Part shown: piece after piece, positions 25,201-38,735 of the stretch
How the letters are laid out: every line of letters begins with the position of its first letter
How positions within the stretch are numbered: the stretch's first letter is position 1
NCBI RefSeq assembly: GCF_017591435.1
Contig: NC_059301.1
Coordinates: 5,042,487-5,106,486 of the forward strand
Source: Portunus trituberculatus
Lineage: Eukaryota; Arthropoda; Malacostraca; Decapoda; Portunidae
DNA: 64,000 nt
Direction: 5' to 3'
Notes under the pieces: model-generated
Told to the model about the DNA's origin: nothing
The model's input: only the letters and a program-made list of their open reading frames with translations
Database searches by the model: none
Position numbers and translations under genes: made by a program

Positions 25201-27704
25201 AGTACATTTTCTGAGGTTGTGGTATACTTTTGGAAAAAAGTCATATACAATAAAGCTTAGGTTTTGTATTATGTTGATTTTGTGAAATTTAGAATACACA
25301 GTTGCAGTTCATAGCGCAGTTAGTAGATACCCAGTGAGTGGGGGGGTGTGGGCGGTGCTATGCTACGTCACAACTGACTGTTGCCTTGCGTGTGCCGTCT
25401 TGTGTACCTATTCAAGGCACGCTATGTACCACCTGACTTTTTTGCAATCGCTGTGCATGGTACTTTCCGCGCTCAGTACTTCCACGCACAGTACACCTGT
25501 GTTTTATATTATTTGTTGTGGAACTTTTCAGTCATTACTTTAATATTTTCAAAACTCTGAGGTTATGACAAGCACAATGCCTTGTATAGAAATGTAACTC
25601 AAAAGTACCTTTTGATATTGAGAGGTGATGAGTGGGACTACTAATTTGATCATCTGTCATACTTATCCACAGACTGAAGATATGCCTGTCATACTTTGTT
25701 GTTTATCATATTTTGTCTGTACTTATGTTGAACATGCACAATGAAGTAATTATCATTATATATACTTGGGCAACATTAGAGTTTAATATAGGTAATTTTT
25801 GTTTGGAAGGTAGTTATGCCATGCTACTCATAGAAGTAGGCACCATTCTGCATTTGTCTAGCTCCAAAGTAAAAAAAAAAGACTTAATTGACTTCTTTGT
25901 ATCTGTAGCTTCATATCTATTACAGTGTTCCAAGGAAGCACCTTCACTGCCAAAATCAAGTTGCAGAGTTAATTTATTTTGCCTGTTGATCAATATGAAG
26001 ACAACCATAGAAACTGGATGAAGATTATATTTCCAAAGCAACTTTTGGAGAAGTCTGGATGTAGCTTGAAAATCTTTATTATTGAGACTTCAGCTTTAAC
26101 TAGACATCTTGAGTGGGCAGGATCTCGATGCATGATTTGATGAATTCAGCTGCTTGTACATTTACCTGAAACAGAAGTTATATGTAATGTATATGAGAGT
26201 AAGGATAATGATCTTGGGTACTCTGACAGTTTTGGAACAGTCAAGCTTTAAGATTCATTAATGATATTGGGTTCTTTCTCTGGGAAGGAATTGGTAATAT
26301 TGTGTTGCTGGCTGGCAAGGCAATAATACTTTAAAGGAGATATTGAAGATCAAGGGGCCATGCTATTATTTATGCAGCCTTTTGATCCCTCTGGTAGTGA
26401 TACTTCCACTGTAGCTGGTGTTATTTTTTGTACTTGTATGTATAATGCTTTTCTTCTTCTGTCAGGCTGGGCAGGAGGCATTTAGGTCCATCACCAGGTC
26501 ATACTATCGAGGTGCTGCTGGTGCCCTTCTGGTGTATGACATCACCCGGCGAGAAACCTTCAACCATCTCACACAGTGGCTAGAGGATGCACGCCAGCAC
26601 TCTAACTCCAACATGGTCATCATGCTCATAGGGAACAAGAGGTGAGGTTTCCTGAACACCATGTTGTGGTATTATGTATAAAAACTCTTTAGGGATGTAC
26701 ACTGTCTTGGTAGTAAGAGGTTTGCATTCTGTGCCTAACCTCTCATTTGGTAGTATGGCCACACCAAATGTGGAGTAATTTTTTAATTCCTTTAAATTTT
26801 TATGAGAAATACATCTTATGTGCTGGTAAATATAAGTGTTAATCTAAAATTTGACATTTTTCTTATTTATCATCTCCACTGCTTTGAATTGATATGCATA
26901 GAATGCCTTCCTTCATGTGCACACTTCCTCCAGCATTTTACTTTGCACTTTCATCCACAGTGATCTTGACTCTCGGCGAGAGGTGAAGCGGGAAGAGGGA
27001 GAGGCATTTGCACGGGAGCATGGGTTGGTGTTCATGGAGACCTCTGCCAAGACTGCTGCCAATGTAGAGGAGGCTTTCATCAACACTGCCAGGGAAATAT
27101 ATGAGAAGATCCAAGAGGGAGTATTTGATGTCCATAATGAGGTGAGATTGGGGATAGTGTGACATTGACTTTTTGATGATATTCTTATATTATAAGAGTG
27201 GATTAGGTTTGAGACATGAATGGGAGATATCACAAGTCCAGTTGTGATTGTCAGATTCTCCAGATGTAATGTTTCACTGAAAAGTTGGTTTATTGCATAG
27301 CTAATATATATTTCTGGATATTTTACTATTGCCCACCTAGATGATAAAATAACTAAAGTATTTTAAACATGTATCTATGACATAAAAGCTTTGATACTAT
27401 TATTAACATTATATATATGCAGGGTGTCTTTGATACTACTCATCTGAATTTCAGGAACAGAAATTATTTTGATCCTCAGTTTATGAAACTGAAAGTCAGT
27501 ATGATAATTTTTCTTCTAGGTAGTTCACTACAAGAATCTATGGACATATAATGCCCCTATAAGAATATATTTTCATACTTAGATATCAAAGTCTGATAAT
27601 GAGATTGTCTCTTGCCACCCAGACAATAACAAACTGATCCTAAGAGTAGATGTTTTCAGGATCATGGAGACCTAATGATACAGTATTACCAAATGGACAG
27701 TGGC

Positions 27705-27799
<95 letters not shown>

Positions 27800-28515
27800 A
27801 AGCAGTGGTTCCCAACCTTTTTCATTACATTAGCTGTTTACTGACTTCTTCATGTTTGTGTTACCCACATCATCAAGTGTATGTACACTTGCATATATTT
27901 GTGATAAAATAAATAGGTAAGGGTTATTAAGAAGCATACTGAAGACTTATATTTGTTTGTATAATCTCAGTTTTTACATGTGTTTATAAGTAAATACTTG
28001 AACTTTTTATTGAACTGAATTGCAAATGAAAACAATAAGTACAGTATATACATATTCATACTGGTACTCTGCTTACTTATATACCTTCTAGAAAAATAAT
28101 AGAACTGAATACTGAAGATAGTCATTATTTTCACTTTTAAGTCACTAGTAAATATAATGAAAATAATGAGACTAGCAAATGAACAATGGCTTTAACATTA
28201 TTTACATTGCAAAATTAAATCACACATTCATATACTAAATTTGCATTATCATATGAATCATATCATCATATGAAGAAATTAATGGGAAGCTTGTGACTGC
28301 ATCTTGGCCACGAGGTCTTTAATCCTTGTCAATGAGTTTGTTAGAGCACAACGAAGTTTATCCTCTCCACAGCCTGTTGCGCTGCTTTGTTTTGCCTACT
28401 AAGAGTGAGGAGAAGCCTGCTTTGCATCAATATGTAATGGTGAATGGAAGTAGTTGGCTCATAGCTTTATTGGTGAGAACAGGATATTCTGGCAACATAG
28501 CAATCCAGAAATTTA

Positions 28516-28559
<44 letters not shown>

Positions 28560-31500
28560 AGAGCTTGGCATATCAGGCAACTATATCCTCTTTTATAAAA
28601 ATGTGTTAGTCTTATAAACTCAGTAGGCAAATAACAAGAGATAACAGTAAAATAACAAGAGAAAAATACTGGATGAAATAAAAACATAAGAAATCAAAAG
28701 GTATACCATAATGTAGTACAGTAGTTACCCATAATATGTGTGTTTGCAATATGCGTTTCTTACTATATGTGCCTTATTTACTGAATATTGATTATTAATT
28801 ATTTCTATTATGCAAATCTGATTTATCAATATAAAGCAAAAAATGTTGTTTACCTTCAATATGTGCATCCAATATGTGTGAGTGTCTGACTCACACACAT
28901 TGGTGCCACCAAACTTTTGTACTATTACTCATAAGTTAGTTCATCACCAGACTCTAGCTGGTGAACATGTGTTCCTTTTCCTCACCCAACACACACACTC
29001 CTGCTTCACTGTCCACTCTGCCTAACCACTGCATTGTGATTTTCACTAACCAGAAATCATCATGGCTCCACCCAGAATTTCCAGGAATTGAAAGATCAGT
29101 TTAGAAAAGAAGAACGTTATCAAGTCACTGAAAAGGCACAAAACGATAAAAAATTCTCACATCTCCTCTGCTGACCTCCTCCACCCACACTTACAAATAA
29201 GTTGTAATACAGTAACCTAATCTCAGGGTCTGCCTGACCTTATACCATACCATTTTTCCCATTGATTCTTCAGGTCACAATATGCAATTTTGCAATAAGC
29301 TTGGGTTTTTATCACCCATAAAGATGTATATTAGGGGTAAGCACTGTATTGTGAGATGATTACTGTTTAGTTCGAGTCAATGCTGACAAACTTCAGAATT
29401 AAACCAGCTGGTGAACACTGAAAACATAAGTTTTGTGATATCTCCCTTTAAAAGGAATAAAAGAGGAAAAATAAAGTTTCAAGTGCTATGGAGTTATACA
29501 TCACATCAAAAGGAAAAGAGTCTGAAAAAATGCAGAAACTGTATTTAGTCAGTTTTGTCATATTTTTGTTCTGATAATCTCTTCAAATGTTATAAAATGA
29601 TCAAAATAACTTTTGAGTCAATTTTAATTTAGAGAAGTAAAAGAAGAATGGATAAGCCAAAGGAGATGGTGGTTAACCTGTAAGAGGTCAGCATTGATTT
29701 ACCTCCCCAATACTCGTCCAGGTCACCAAAATTCCATTTTCTTTTTTTGATTCCATATAACTCAAAGTGGGCATAGAAAAGTAAAAATAAGAGTTAAAGT
29801 TCGAAATTGCCATGTTTAAATGTCCCACTGGAGCTTTGAATTTAGTTATCTCAGTGATGCTGCCAGATGTACGACTTCCAAGCAAGGCTTTTTTTTTTAT
29901 TGTTTTATCGATATTTTTCTCTTATGAGACATGTATAGTGGTGTGGAGGTGGCGGGAACACACCAGAGTATTCTGTCTCAAATTCCTCATCTTCCTCCTC
30001 CGTTTGCTGATAAAATACATAATCAGGATCAGCATCATTATCATCAAAGCTGATACCACTGTTCTAATAAAAAATATCTTCCTCTAAAGATAATTGGTCT
30101 TCAATTTCAGTGGAAGTTAGAGAGTGGAGATGCCTATGTGTCATGGTGACTGAGAGCCAGAGGCAACTGAGGTGCCCATGTAGGCGGTGCATCAAGGCGG
30201 GGCGGCAGGGATGGGTGGGGGAAGGGGGGTGACTAACCCATGTCAGAATGGCAGGAAACTGTGCTGATATATGCTAGACACTTCAAAGAACACAAATACT
30301 GAAGCTGGAGGGAATTTCAAACATGTAGAAAGTGAGAAAGGGTTAAACATACTTGTAAATGATTGACCACAGATAGTAAGTAGACTTCCCATACACGTGC
30401 ATGGTTGACCTCTTATGGGTTAAGGGTATGGGAAGACCAATCCTGTTTATTTCTTTCATTAAATATTACAATCCACACTTGGAGGATTTTGAGTCATTAA
30501 GATGCTGATGGATTGTTAAGTGACTGGCAGAACATACACACTTTTCTCTCCTGCCTTCAGTGAGGTTTCATTTTGTTCATTAGAATGTAGGGGGTGTTCT
30601 AGAGTGTGTGTGACCATTAACTTAAATTCAAAGCATTTATATTAAATGCTTTGAATTTAAGTTAATTTGCAAAGAAAACTCATGATTATGAGTGTACCAT
30701 CACTTTCCTCTCTCTCAAGCAACTTACCCATCCTGTATTGCTGCAATCCTAATCATTAAACTTAGTCAAGCTGTCCAGGTCACTAGTGCAGATCAGTGCA
30801 CATCATAAACTCCATTAGTTCTTACAATTTCCCCACCTAGTTCTGGCTGAATGTTATGTGAACCATTGATATAATCTAGTCACAGAATGGAGATGATGGC
30901 CACCTAGACTTTGGTGACCATAGCTGCATATGATGTGTGTAGCTTAGCTTTGTTAGCAATGGTTGAAAATGTTTTATTTGAATTGTAAAAAAAATGCTGG
31001 TAAATGCATTGCACTAAACATCTCATTGATATGTTATTGCCTTGGCTGAGACCACCTGTGTGGCTGCTGCAGTATAATTATTTATTAATTTTCTTGTATA
31101 AATTAATTTAAGTTCAACATGTATATGAAGAACCATTGCTTCACAGAAAAAAAAATAGAATGATATATATAATTTCAAGCTGACCTGTTAAGTGTTTGGT
31201 TTGAGTTTCCTGTATTCATGTGTGTAGTGTGTCAATTTTCTAAAACACATGTGTTGACTATTGAAAAACTATGACAACTCCATTTATGTAGACTCCTCAA
31301 GCAATATTTGAACATAAATACAATATAGGTGCAGCTAGTTTTGATTTTGATTTTACATTCATATTACTTATTATTCTCCTTCAGAGAGATGAAATTGAAT
31401 GCATAGACAATTCTTGCATAATTCAGCTTCTGCTGTATCTTTTCAATTCATCTTGTCAATTCTTTTTTAGTGGCACCTGTGTTGGTTTAATGGCACACAG

Positions 31501-32313
31501 TACATAACATCATGGAAGTCACATCACTTAAAAGAAGAAATCAAGATCCTAGACTGTAAAAATAACCCACACCGACTACTGTTCCTTGAAGTGCTCTACA
31601 TCACTGATTTAGAGCCATCTATGAATATCTAAGCCCAAGATTTACAAGTTCTCCCCATGCAAAAGAAGAGAGCACAGAGAAGTATTGATACTGTCCACTA
31701 ATAAGAAGAGCTACCAGCTATTCAGATACCAGAGGAACTGGTAATCAATCACTTCCATCAAATTTCTCTATATGGACGCGCATTCACCGTTTGCCTCACT
31801 TTACCCAAGGATATTCCCAGAGGAAGATCGAAACGTTGCAACCGACCATCCTACTTTTGGAAAGGTCCTTGGGACCACTAAAAAGAATTGATTAGACAAA
31901 TCCAAAAGATCAGAAGCTGAACAATGCTGCAATTTCATATACATTGAACCTCATCTGTCTGAAAGAGAATTTACTCCTTGGCTTCACCAGTATGAAATTC
32001 TTAATTATGACAATGAATGTGAGACTAACTAAGGAGTAACACAATTTTGTATATTCTGGATATTTCCATGCGGAGCAATTTAACTTTGTACCCTCCACAA
32101 GAATCCAAATTGGTGTTATATTTTGGGATCTGGTGTTTTTTGGAATGTTGCCTGAGGGTTGTCCCACTCACATGCAGCATCTTCATCATCTCAAAATCAC
32201 TCTTGTTTTTTCAGGCAAATGGCATCAAGATTGGACCTCAGCACTCTCCAGGTGGTGCAGGCCTCACTAGCAACCAGGGAGCAGCAGGTGGGCAAGGTGG
32301 AGGTTGCTGCTAA
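14484..32313 (+). CDS. Rab2: Rab2 small GTPase, five coding exons, 213 aa
   Basis: Rab2 is a Rab-family GTPase that cycles between GTP and GDP on ER-Golgi intermediate and Golgi membranes and recruits tethers and autophagy/lysosome factors. The coding exons are 14484-14529, 21646-21785, 26466-26641, 26961-27141 and 32215-32313; every intron is GT-AG and the joined frame has no stop for 213 codons. Visible motifs: P-loop GDTGVGKS (13-20), switch I DLTIGVEF (36-43), WDTAGQ (60-65), NKSD (119-122), ETSAK (147-151) and a terminal GGGCC that should be doubly geranylgeranylated. It starts MSYAYLFKY and has EAFRS in switch II, as I recall for the insect Rab2, which is also about 213 aa. Introns are about 7.1, 4.7, 0.3 and 5.1 kb, three of them packed with transposon remnants. 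The start is the ATG at 14484, in a gccATG context; an open frame extends upstream but family members begin here. The gene looks intact; RAB2A/B distinction does not apply outside vertebrates. Confidence 0.97.
16072..17171. mobile_element. pogo/Tigger-like non-autonomous element with TA duplication
   Basis: The ends are CAGTGGTCCCTTGCCATAAT (from 16072) and, read inward from 17171, CAGTGGTACCTCGCTATAAC. Both are flanked by TA (16070-16071 and 17172-17173). These are Tigger-style terminal inverted repeats. It carries no recognisable transposase but does contain an 81-bp CT repeat. In Rab2 intron 1. Confidence 0.7.
16359..16439 (+). repeat. CT microsatellite inside a Tigger-like element
   Basis: 81 bp CT after a C run, inside the element at 16072-17171. 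Confidence 0.97.
17871..18760. mobile_element. pogo/Tigger-like element, copy A
   Basis: Begins CAGGCAACCCCTGCTTAACG and ends with the decayed inverse (GCGTTGGTTGCCTG), flanked by TA on each side (17869-17870; 18761-18762). It is collinear with copy B at 19291-20245 and lies in the same orientation 0.5 kb away, but has lost parts of the transposase fragment. In Rab2 intron 1. Confidence 0.75.
19154..19264 (+). repeat. AT run then TTTA repeats
   Basis: 85 bp of AT followed by TTTA units, lying between the two Tigger-like copies. Confidence 0.95.
19291..20245 (-). mobile_element. pogo/Tigger-like element, copy B
   Basis: Starts CAAGTAACGCCCCCTTAATG and ends with the inverse of CAGGCAACCCTGCTTAACGA, flanked by TA (19289-19290; 20246-20247). 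It encodes on the minus strand a transposase N-terminus only, so it is an internally deleted, non-autonomous copy. Confidence 0.78.
19711..19956 (-). pseudogene. Tigger/pogo transposase DNA-binding N-terminus
   Basis: From the Met at 19956 the minus strand reads MPPKCPATRLAMSPS, KKTRKSLTHEVKLDIIDGH, EKTNSIARHHGLTPSTVSI and FKSADSIKKAGE, a CENP-B-type (PSQ) helix-turn-helix. The open frame extends upstream to 20073. The DDE catalytic core is absent; the frame runs out at 19711. Whether it is expressed is unknown. Confidence 0.6.
20318..20738. mobile_element. PIF/Harbinger-type MITE with TAA duplication
   Basis: The ends are about 40-bp imperfect inverted repeats: AGGCAAGTTCACATGTGCCA at the left and, read inward from the right, AGACAGGTTCACATGCCAAT; both run on into ACTGAAATTGCAA. 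The element is flanked by TAA (20315-20317 and 20739-20741). The 3-bp TWA duplication and the GTTCACA-type end fit PIF/Harbinger. No transposase. In Rab2 intron 1. Confidence 0.65.
20736..20909. repeat. Foldback (inverted repeat) about 174 bp
   Basis: Left arm 20736-20812 and right arm 20830-20909 are imperfect reverse complements; AAAGGTGGTATGATAACC pairs with the inverse of GGTTTCCACACTACCTTT, and GGCTGAATCAG with CTGATTCAGCC. The loop is about 17 bases. It abuts the Harbinger-type MITE. Confidence 0.65.
21646..21785 (+). CDS. Rab2: Rab2 coding exon 2
   Basis: Follows a TTCACTTCCAG acceptor and ends at ACA before GTGAGT. It carries the rest of the P-loop (VGKSC), switch I with the conserved Thr of DLTIG, and WDT, ending exactly at codon 62 (phase 0). 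Confidence 0.95.
22010..25150 (+). pseudogene. Broken LINE (endonuclease-reverse transcriptase), Jockey/I-like
   Basis: A nearly full-length non-LTR retrotransposon in Rab2 intron 2, in the same direction as the gene. The apurinic-type endonuclease is visible in pieces: INFCNIRG and LFLTETQLS near 22240-22345, GDFNVHH near 22650 and SDHNLISVSC near 22870. The reverse transcriptase follows: NPRKAYGPDGVPPIVLKN (about 23545), LDISKAFDRVWH (about 23940), GVPQGSVLSPTLFLLFINDL (about 24110) and YADDTT (about 24200). The C-terminal region includes GKLWNSLPASVFPNSYNL (about 24930). The element ends in a poly(A) run at 25139-25150 after a short 3' UTR. At least five frameshifts or gaps (near 22370, 22675, 23350, 23705 and 24420) mean it cannot make a working protein. 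The clade is my estimate; a tree of the RT domain would settle it. The 5' end is approximate and I found no clear target-site duplication. Confidence 0.85.
26466..26641 (+). CDS. Rab2: Rab2 coding exon 3
   Basis: Starts after CTTCTGTCAG and reads AGQEAFRS, the switch II segment, then the RabF-type YYRGAAGALLVYDITRR stretch and MLIGNK. It ends two bases into codon 121 (AG|GTGAGG). The Ser-to-Ala difference from mammals just after AGQE is arthropod-like. Confidence 0.95.
26961..27141 (+). CDS. Rab2: Rab2 coding exon 4
   Basis: Begins with T completing Ser121 of NKSD after a CATCCACAG acceptor, and continues through SRREVKREEGEAFAREHG and the ETSAK G5 motif to VFDVHNE. It ends at codon 181 before GTGAGA. 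Intron 3 before it is only 319 bp, the only short intron of the gene. Confidence 0.95.
27424..27709 (+). repeat. Unclassified dispersed repeat, copy 2
   Basis: The divergent partner of 220-490, in Rab2 intron 4 and in the same orientation. The similarity is lost where a 90-bp CT repeat begins at 27709. Confidence 0.6.
27709..27798 (+). repeat. CT microsatellite (90 bp)
   Basis: Lies exactly between the unclassified repeat copy 2 and the hAT terminus at 27803. Confidence 0.97.
27803..28518 (-). mobile_element. Truncated hAT (Charlie-like) element
   Basis: A CAGTGGTTCCCAACCTTTTT terminus at 27803 is the classic end of Charlie-type hAT transposons. Within it, the minus strand 28426-28279 encodes CKAGFSSLL, KTKQRNRL and, after a frameshift, KLRCALTNS and RIKDLVAKMQSQASH then stop, as at the end of ZBED/Charlie transposases. 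The other terminus is not seen; the element stops at a poly(A) run at 28519. Confidence 0.65.
28519..28557 (+). repeat. Poly(A) run (39 bp)
   Basis: A 39-base A run at the end of the hAT debris in Rab2 intron 4. It may mark a retroelement insertion, but no element body is recognised next to it. Confidence 0.9.
28719..29346 (+). mobile_element. pogo/Tigger-like MITE with TA duplication
   Basis: Starts CAGTAGTTACCCATAATATG and ends with the inverse of CAGTGCTTACCCCTAATATA, flanked by TA (28717-28718; 29347-29348). At 29061 a decayed start, MAPPRISRN, is followed by KKNVIKSLKRHKTIKNSH, resembling a pogo N-terminal helix-turn-helix. In Rab2 intron 4. Confidence 0.65.
29677..30419 (-). mobile_element. 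piggyBac-type element with TTAA target duplication
   Basis: Flanked by TTAA on both sides (29673-29676; 30420-30423). The termini are inverted repeats: CCTGTAAGAGGTCAGCATTG at the left and, read inward from the right, CCCATAAGAGGTCAACCATG. TTAA duplication is diagnostic for piggyBac. The minus strand near 30050-29950 reads DDNDADPDYVFYQQTEEEDE, like the acidic N-terminus of piggyBac transposases; the catalytic domain is missing. In Rab2 intron 4. Confidence 0.8.
30617..30665. repeat. Perfect 23-bp hairpin
   Basis: Arms 30617-30639 and 30643-30665 are exact reverse complements (TTAACTTAAATTCAAAGCAT plus three bases) separated by TAT. In Rab2 intron 4, so it is transcribed as part of the pre-mRNA. 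Confidence 0.9.
31500..31860 (+). pseudogene. Possible Penelope-like/GIY-YIG element C-terminal remnant
   Basis: 31500-31632 reads KSHHLKEEIKILDCKNNPHR and LLFLEVLYITDLEPSMNI then stop. The pattern (short HLK..., KILD..., RR..LEALYI..L.P.LN) resembles the end of GIY-YIG endonuclease domains in Penelope-like elements. Downstream is GAAGATCGAAACGTTGCAA, a style often seen at the 3' end of such elements. In Rab2 intron 4; alignment is by memory of the pattern only. Confidence 0.4.
32215..32313 (+). CDS. Rab2: Rab2 coding exon 5 with stop
   Basis: Follows a TTGTTTTTTCAG acceptor. Encodes ANGIKIGPQHSPGG, a Gly/Ala/Gln-rich hypervariable tail and GGGCC, then TAA at 32311-32313. The tail length and double Cys match Rab2 proteins. 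Confidence 0.94.
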   Translation, partial: ANGIKIGPQHSPGGAGLTSNQGAAGGQGGGCC

Positions 32314-33386
32314 TCTCCACCTTCCCCATGCTACTGAGAGGTGGAAGGTGCGGCTGGCCAGAGAAAGCTGAAGGGGTGGATAGGTGGCTTGCTGTGGTCA
32401 GTGGTCTGGAGCTCTCCCACTGTGTGGATATATAGATTACAGAAGCTGCCCTGCTCCACCTTATCAGCTCCCTTGGCAACTATATCAGTCTAGTGATGCA
32501 GAGAGTGCGCCCTACCTGAGGCACTGTGGAGGGAGTGAGGGCAGGGTGTGATGACTCCAGGTCTGTTGCGACAGCTCAAAATTTTTGCTGTAGGGATGTG
32601 GTGGAATTTATGGATTTTTTTCTATTTTCATATAGCTCATTTGCTGTCAGAACTATAGAATTATGTGTAGAGATGTGTATATTGATGTATATTTTGATTG
32701 AAGTGAGTGTGTTTGATTCTTATTGATTTTTTGTTATTGAATGCAGATATTTTAATGATACAATATTTAACATTAGATTTTAGATCTGCTGATGCTTAGG
32801 AAACTGCATATATAAGTTAGTTTTGGACCACTGTCACCCTTTCAACACAGCACAGGAAGCAACATTGTCCACACCAGAGGCTGACCAGTTGCATGTGTAT
32901 CACCTAAGTGTGACAAAACAAGGTCATCAAAAGTGGGAGCAAAATTACCCTTGGAATATTTTTTTATACACGGAGTCAGATGTAAAGAGATATTAGTTCT
33001 TCCACATGCCTCACTCTGGTTTATCTTTATACTTGCTTTATCTTTACCTTGCCAGCAATTAGCTAATGTATAGTCACCTCCCATAGTATGTCGAGGCTCC
33101 CACAGTAGTGACTCCTGCATGTGTGGCCCAGTGGCTTGTTAACTTGTGCCCCTTGTAGCTCCCATACTGGGCAGTTCAGCTGACACTCAAACAGCAGCAC
33201 TTATCCAGTGCTGCTCCATGGAAATATGTATGTTTCCATTATCTCTGTCCTTGGATAAATTTCCTACATTTAACCTCATTTTTTACTTGAGTTGTGACAA
33301 GGCTTTGTTAAAGACTAGGATTTTGTTCTTCGTGGGAGTGTGTCGCACTGGTAGGAACTGCTCGTCAGGACTGTCTTGTACGGCAA

Positions 33387-33390
<4 letters not shown>
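32314..33390 (+). other. Probable Rab2 3' UTR and downstream sequence
   Basis: No ORF of note. The sequence follows the Rab2 stop directly and should include the 3' UTR. I could not identify a convincing AATAAA signal, so the transcript end is unknown. Confidence 0.4.
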
Positions 33391-33452
<62 letters not shown>

Positions 33453-33475
33453 GTTAGTAAGTGTGCTTGCTTGTT

Positions 33476-33571
<96 letters not shown>
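33391..33571 (+). repeat. GT run, short spacer, AT run
   Basis: GT at 33391-33449, a 28-bp spacer, then AT at 33478-33571. Lies downstream of the Rab2 stop, possibly within the 3' UTR. Confidence 0.95.
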
Positions 33572-33574
<3 letters not shown>

Positions 33575-33635
33575 TTAAAACTATTGAATTAAAAATATAA
33601 ATTGAGAGCTAAGTAAAAGTAGTTAAAGATAAAAG

Positions 33636-37657
<4,022 letters not shown>

Positions 37658-37796
37658 GCCATCTGTTAGAAGCGAGTACTTTCATAGAAAACGTTGTTAG
37701 GAGTAACTTAAAATTTCTCCCATGGTTCCTCCGTCCCACCCCTTATTTTTCCCTGCATTCTCTCGTGGTTATGAACTTATAAGGCAAATAAAACAT

Positions 37797-37800
<4 letters not shown>

Positions 37801-37880
<80 letters not shown>
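37801..37880 (+). repeat. AT microsatellite (80 bp)
   Basis: Adjoins the foldback at 37896. Confidence 0.97.
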
Positions 37881-37888
<8 letters not shown>

Positions 37889-37895
37889 GGCTCTG

Positions 37896-38249
37896 CCTGG
37901 CCATCACAACACTCGACCTGCCCACCCTCTTGGCGGCCTCAGGCGTCCACCCCTCTTGGCAACCTGCTGTCCTTCGCCTTACTTGTGCCTTCTTGAGGAA
38001 GACCGGCCAGCTACCACGCCTGTGATACACACAGGACTACCCCAGGGCTCATAAGGATTCAAAAGAGGCCGCGAAAATCTATGGATCCTTATGAGCCCTG
38101 GGGTACTCCTGTGTGGGTATCACAGGCGTGGTAGCTGGCCGGTCTTCCTCAAGAAGGCACAAGTAAGCCGAAGGACAGCAGGTTGCCAAGAGGGGTGGAC
38201 GCCTGAGGCCGCCAAGAGGGTGGGCAGGTCGAGTATTGTGATGGCCAGG
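37896..38249. repeat. Long near-perfect foldback of a LINE segment
   Basis: Arms 37896-38057 and 38085-38249 (about 162-165 bp) are reverse complements with only a few differences, separated by 27 bases. Both arms carry the LINE segment encoding ASGVHPSWQPAVLRLTCAFL, in opposite directions. The left arm begins 16 bp after an 80-bp AT repeat. Confidence 0.85.
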
Positions 38250-38440
38250 GTGGAGAGCCAGGAGCGTAATGCAGTATGTTGAGAGAGGAGGCGTGGGCAT
38301 TGAAGCAGGAAATGTTCCATGGCCTCAGGGGTAGTCCTACACCAAGGGCAGAAGGGGTCACAAGACAGACGTAGGCGATGCAAGTGAGCACTGAGCCGCT
38401 CACTGAGCGTGGTGTGGCCCAGGCGGAGACGGGCAATGGT
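38085..38440 (-). pseudogene. LINE C-terminal (RNase H / Cys-His) fragment
   Basis: The minus strand from 38440 reads TIARLRLGHTTLSERLSAHL, then CDPFCPWCRTTPEAMEHFLL and QCPRL, the zinc-knuckle-like C-terminus typical of some Jockey/I-group LINE proteins. The frame is interrupted at 38440 by an inserted hAT element, and the same DNA is duplicated in inverted orientation at 37896-38057. Confidence 0.65.
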
Positions 38441-38735
38441 CAGTGTTTCCACACCCAAAATCTTAAATTCCTTTAACCTCTCGTAAAATTTCCTTAGATT
38501 TCCTTGACCTCAATCCAACATTTCTTTATATTTTCCCTAACTTTCGTAGGTATAATTTTTTGCATTCTTTTCATTCAAGCTAAACAGAGGTTGTCATATA
38601 AAAGTACTATTTGTCTTTTTAATAGTTTAATTAATTGTTTAACAATTACTTATTAATTCACAAAAATTCATAAAATCAAAAATCATTCATAATTCATAAA
38701 AACAATTCACATCTTGTTTAATGTTAATAAATAAA

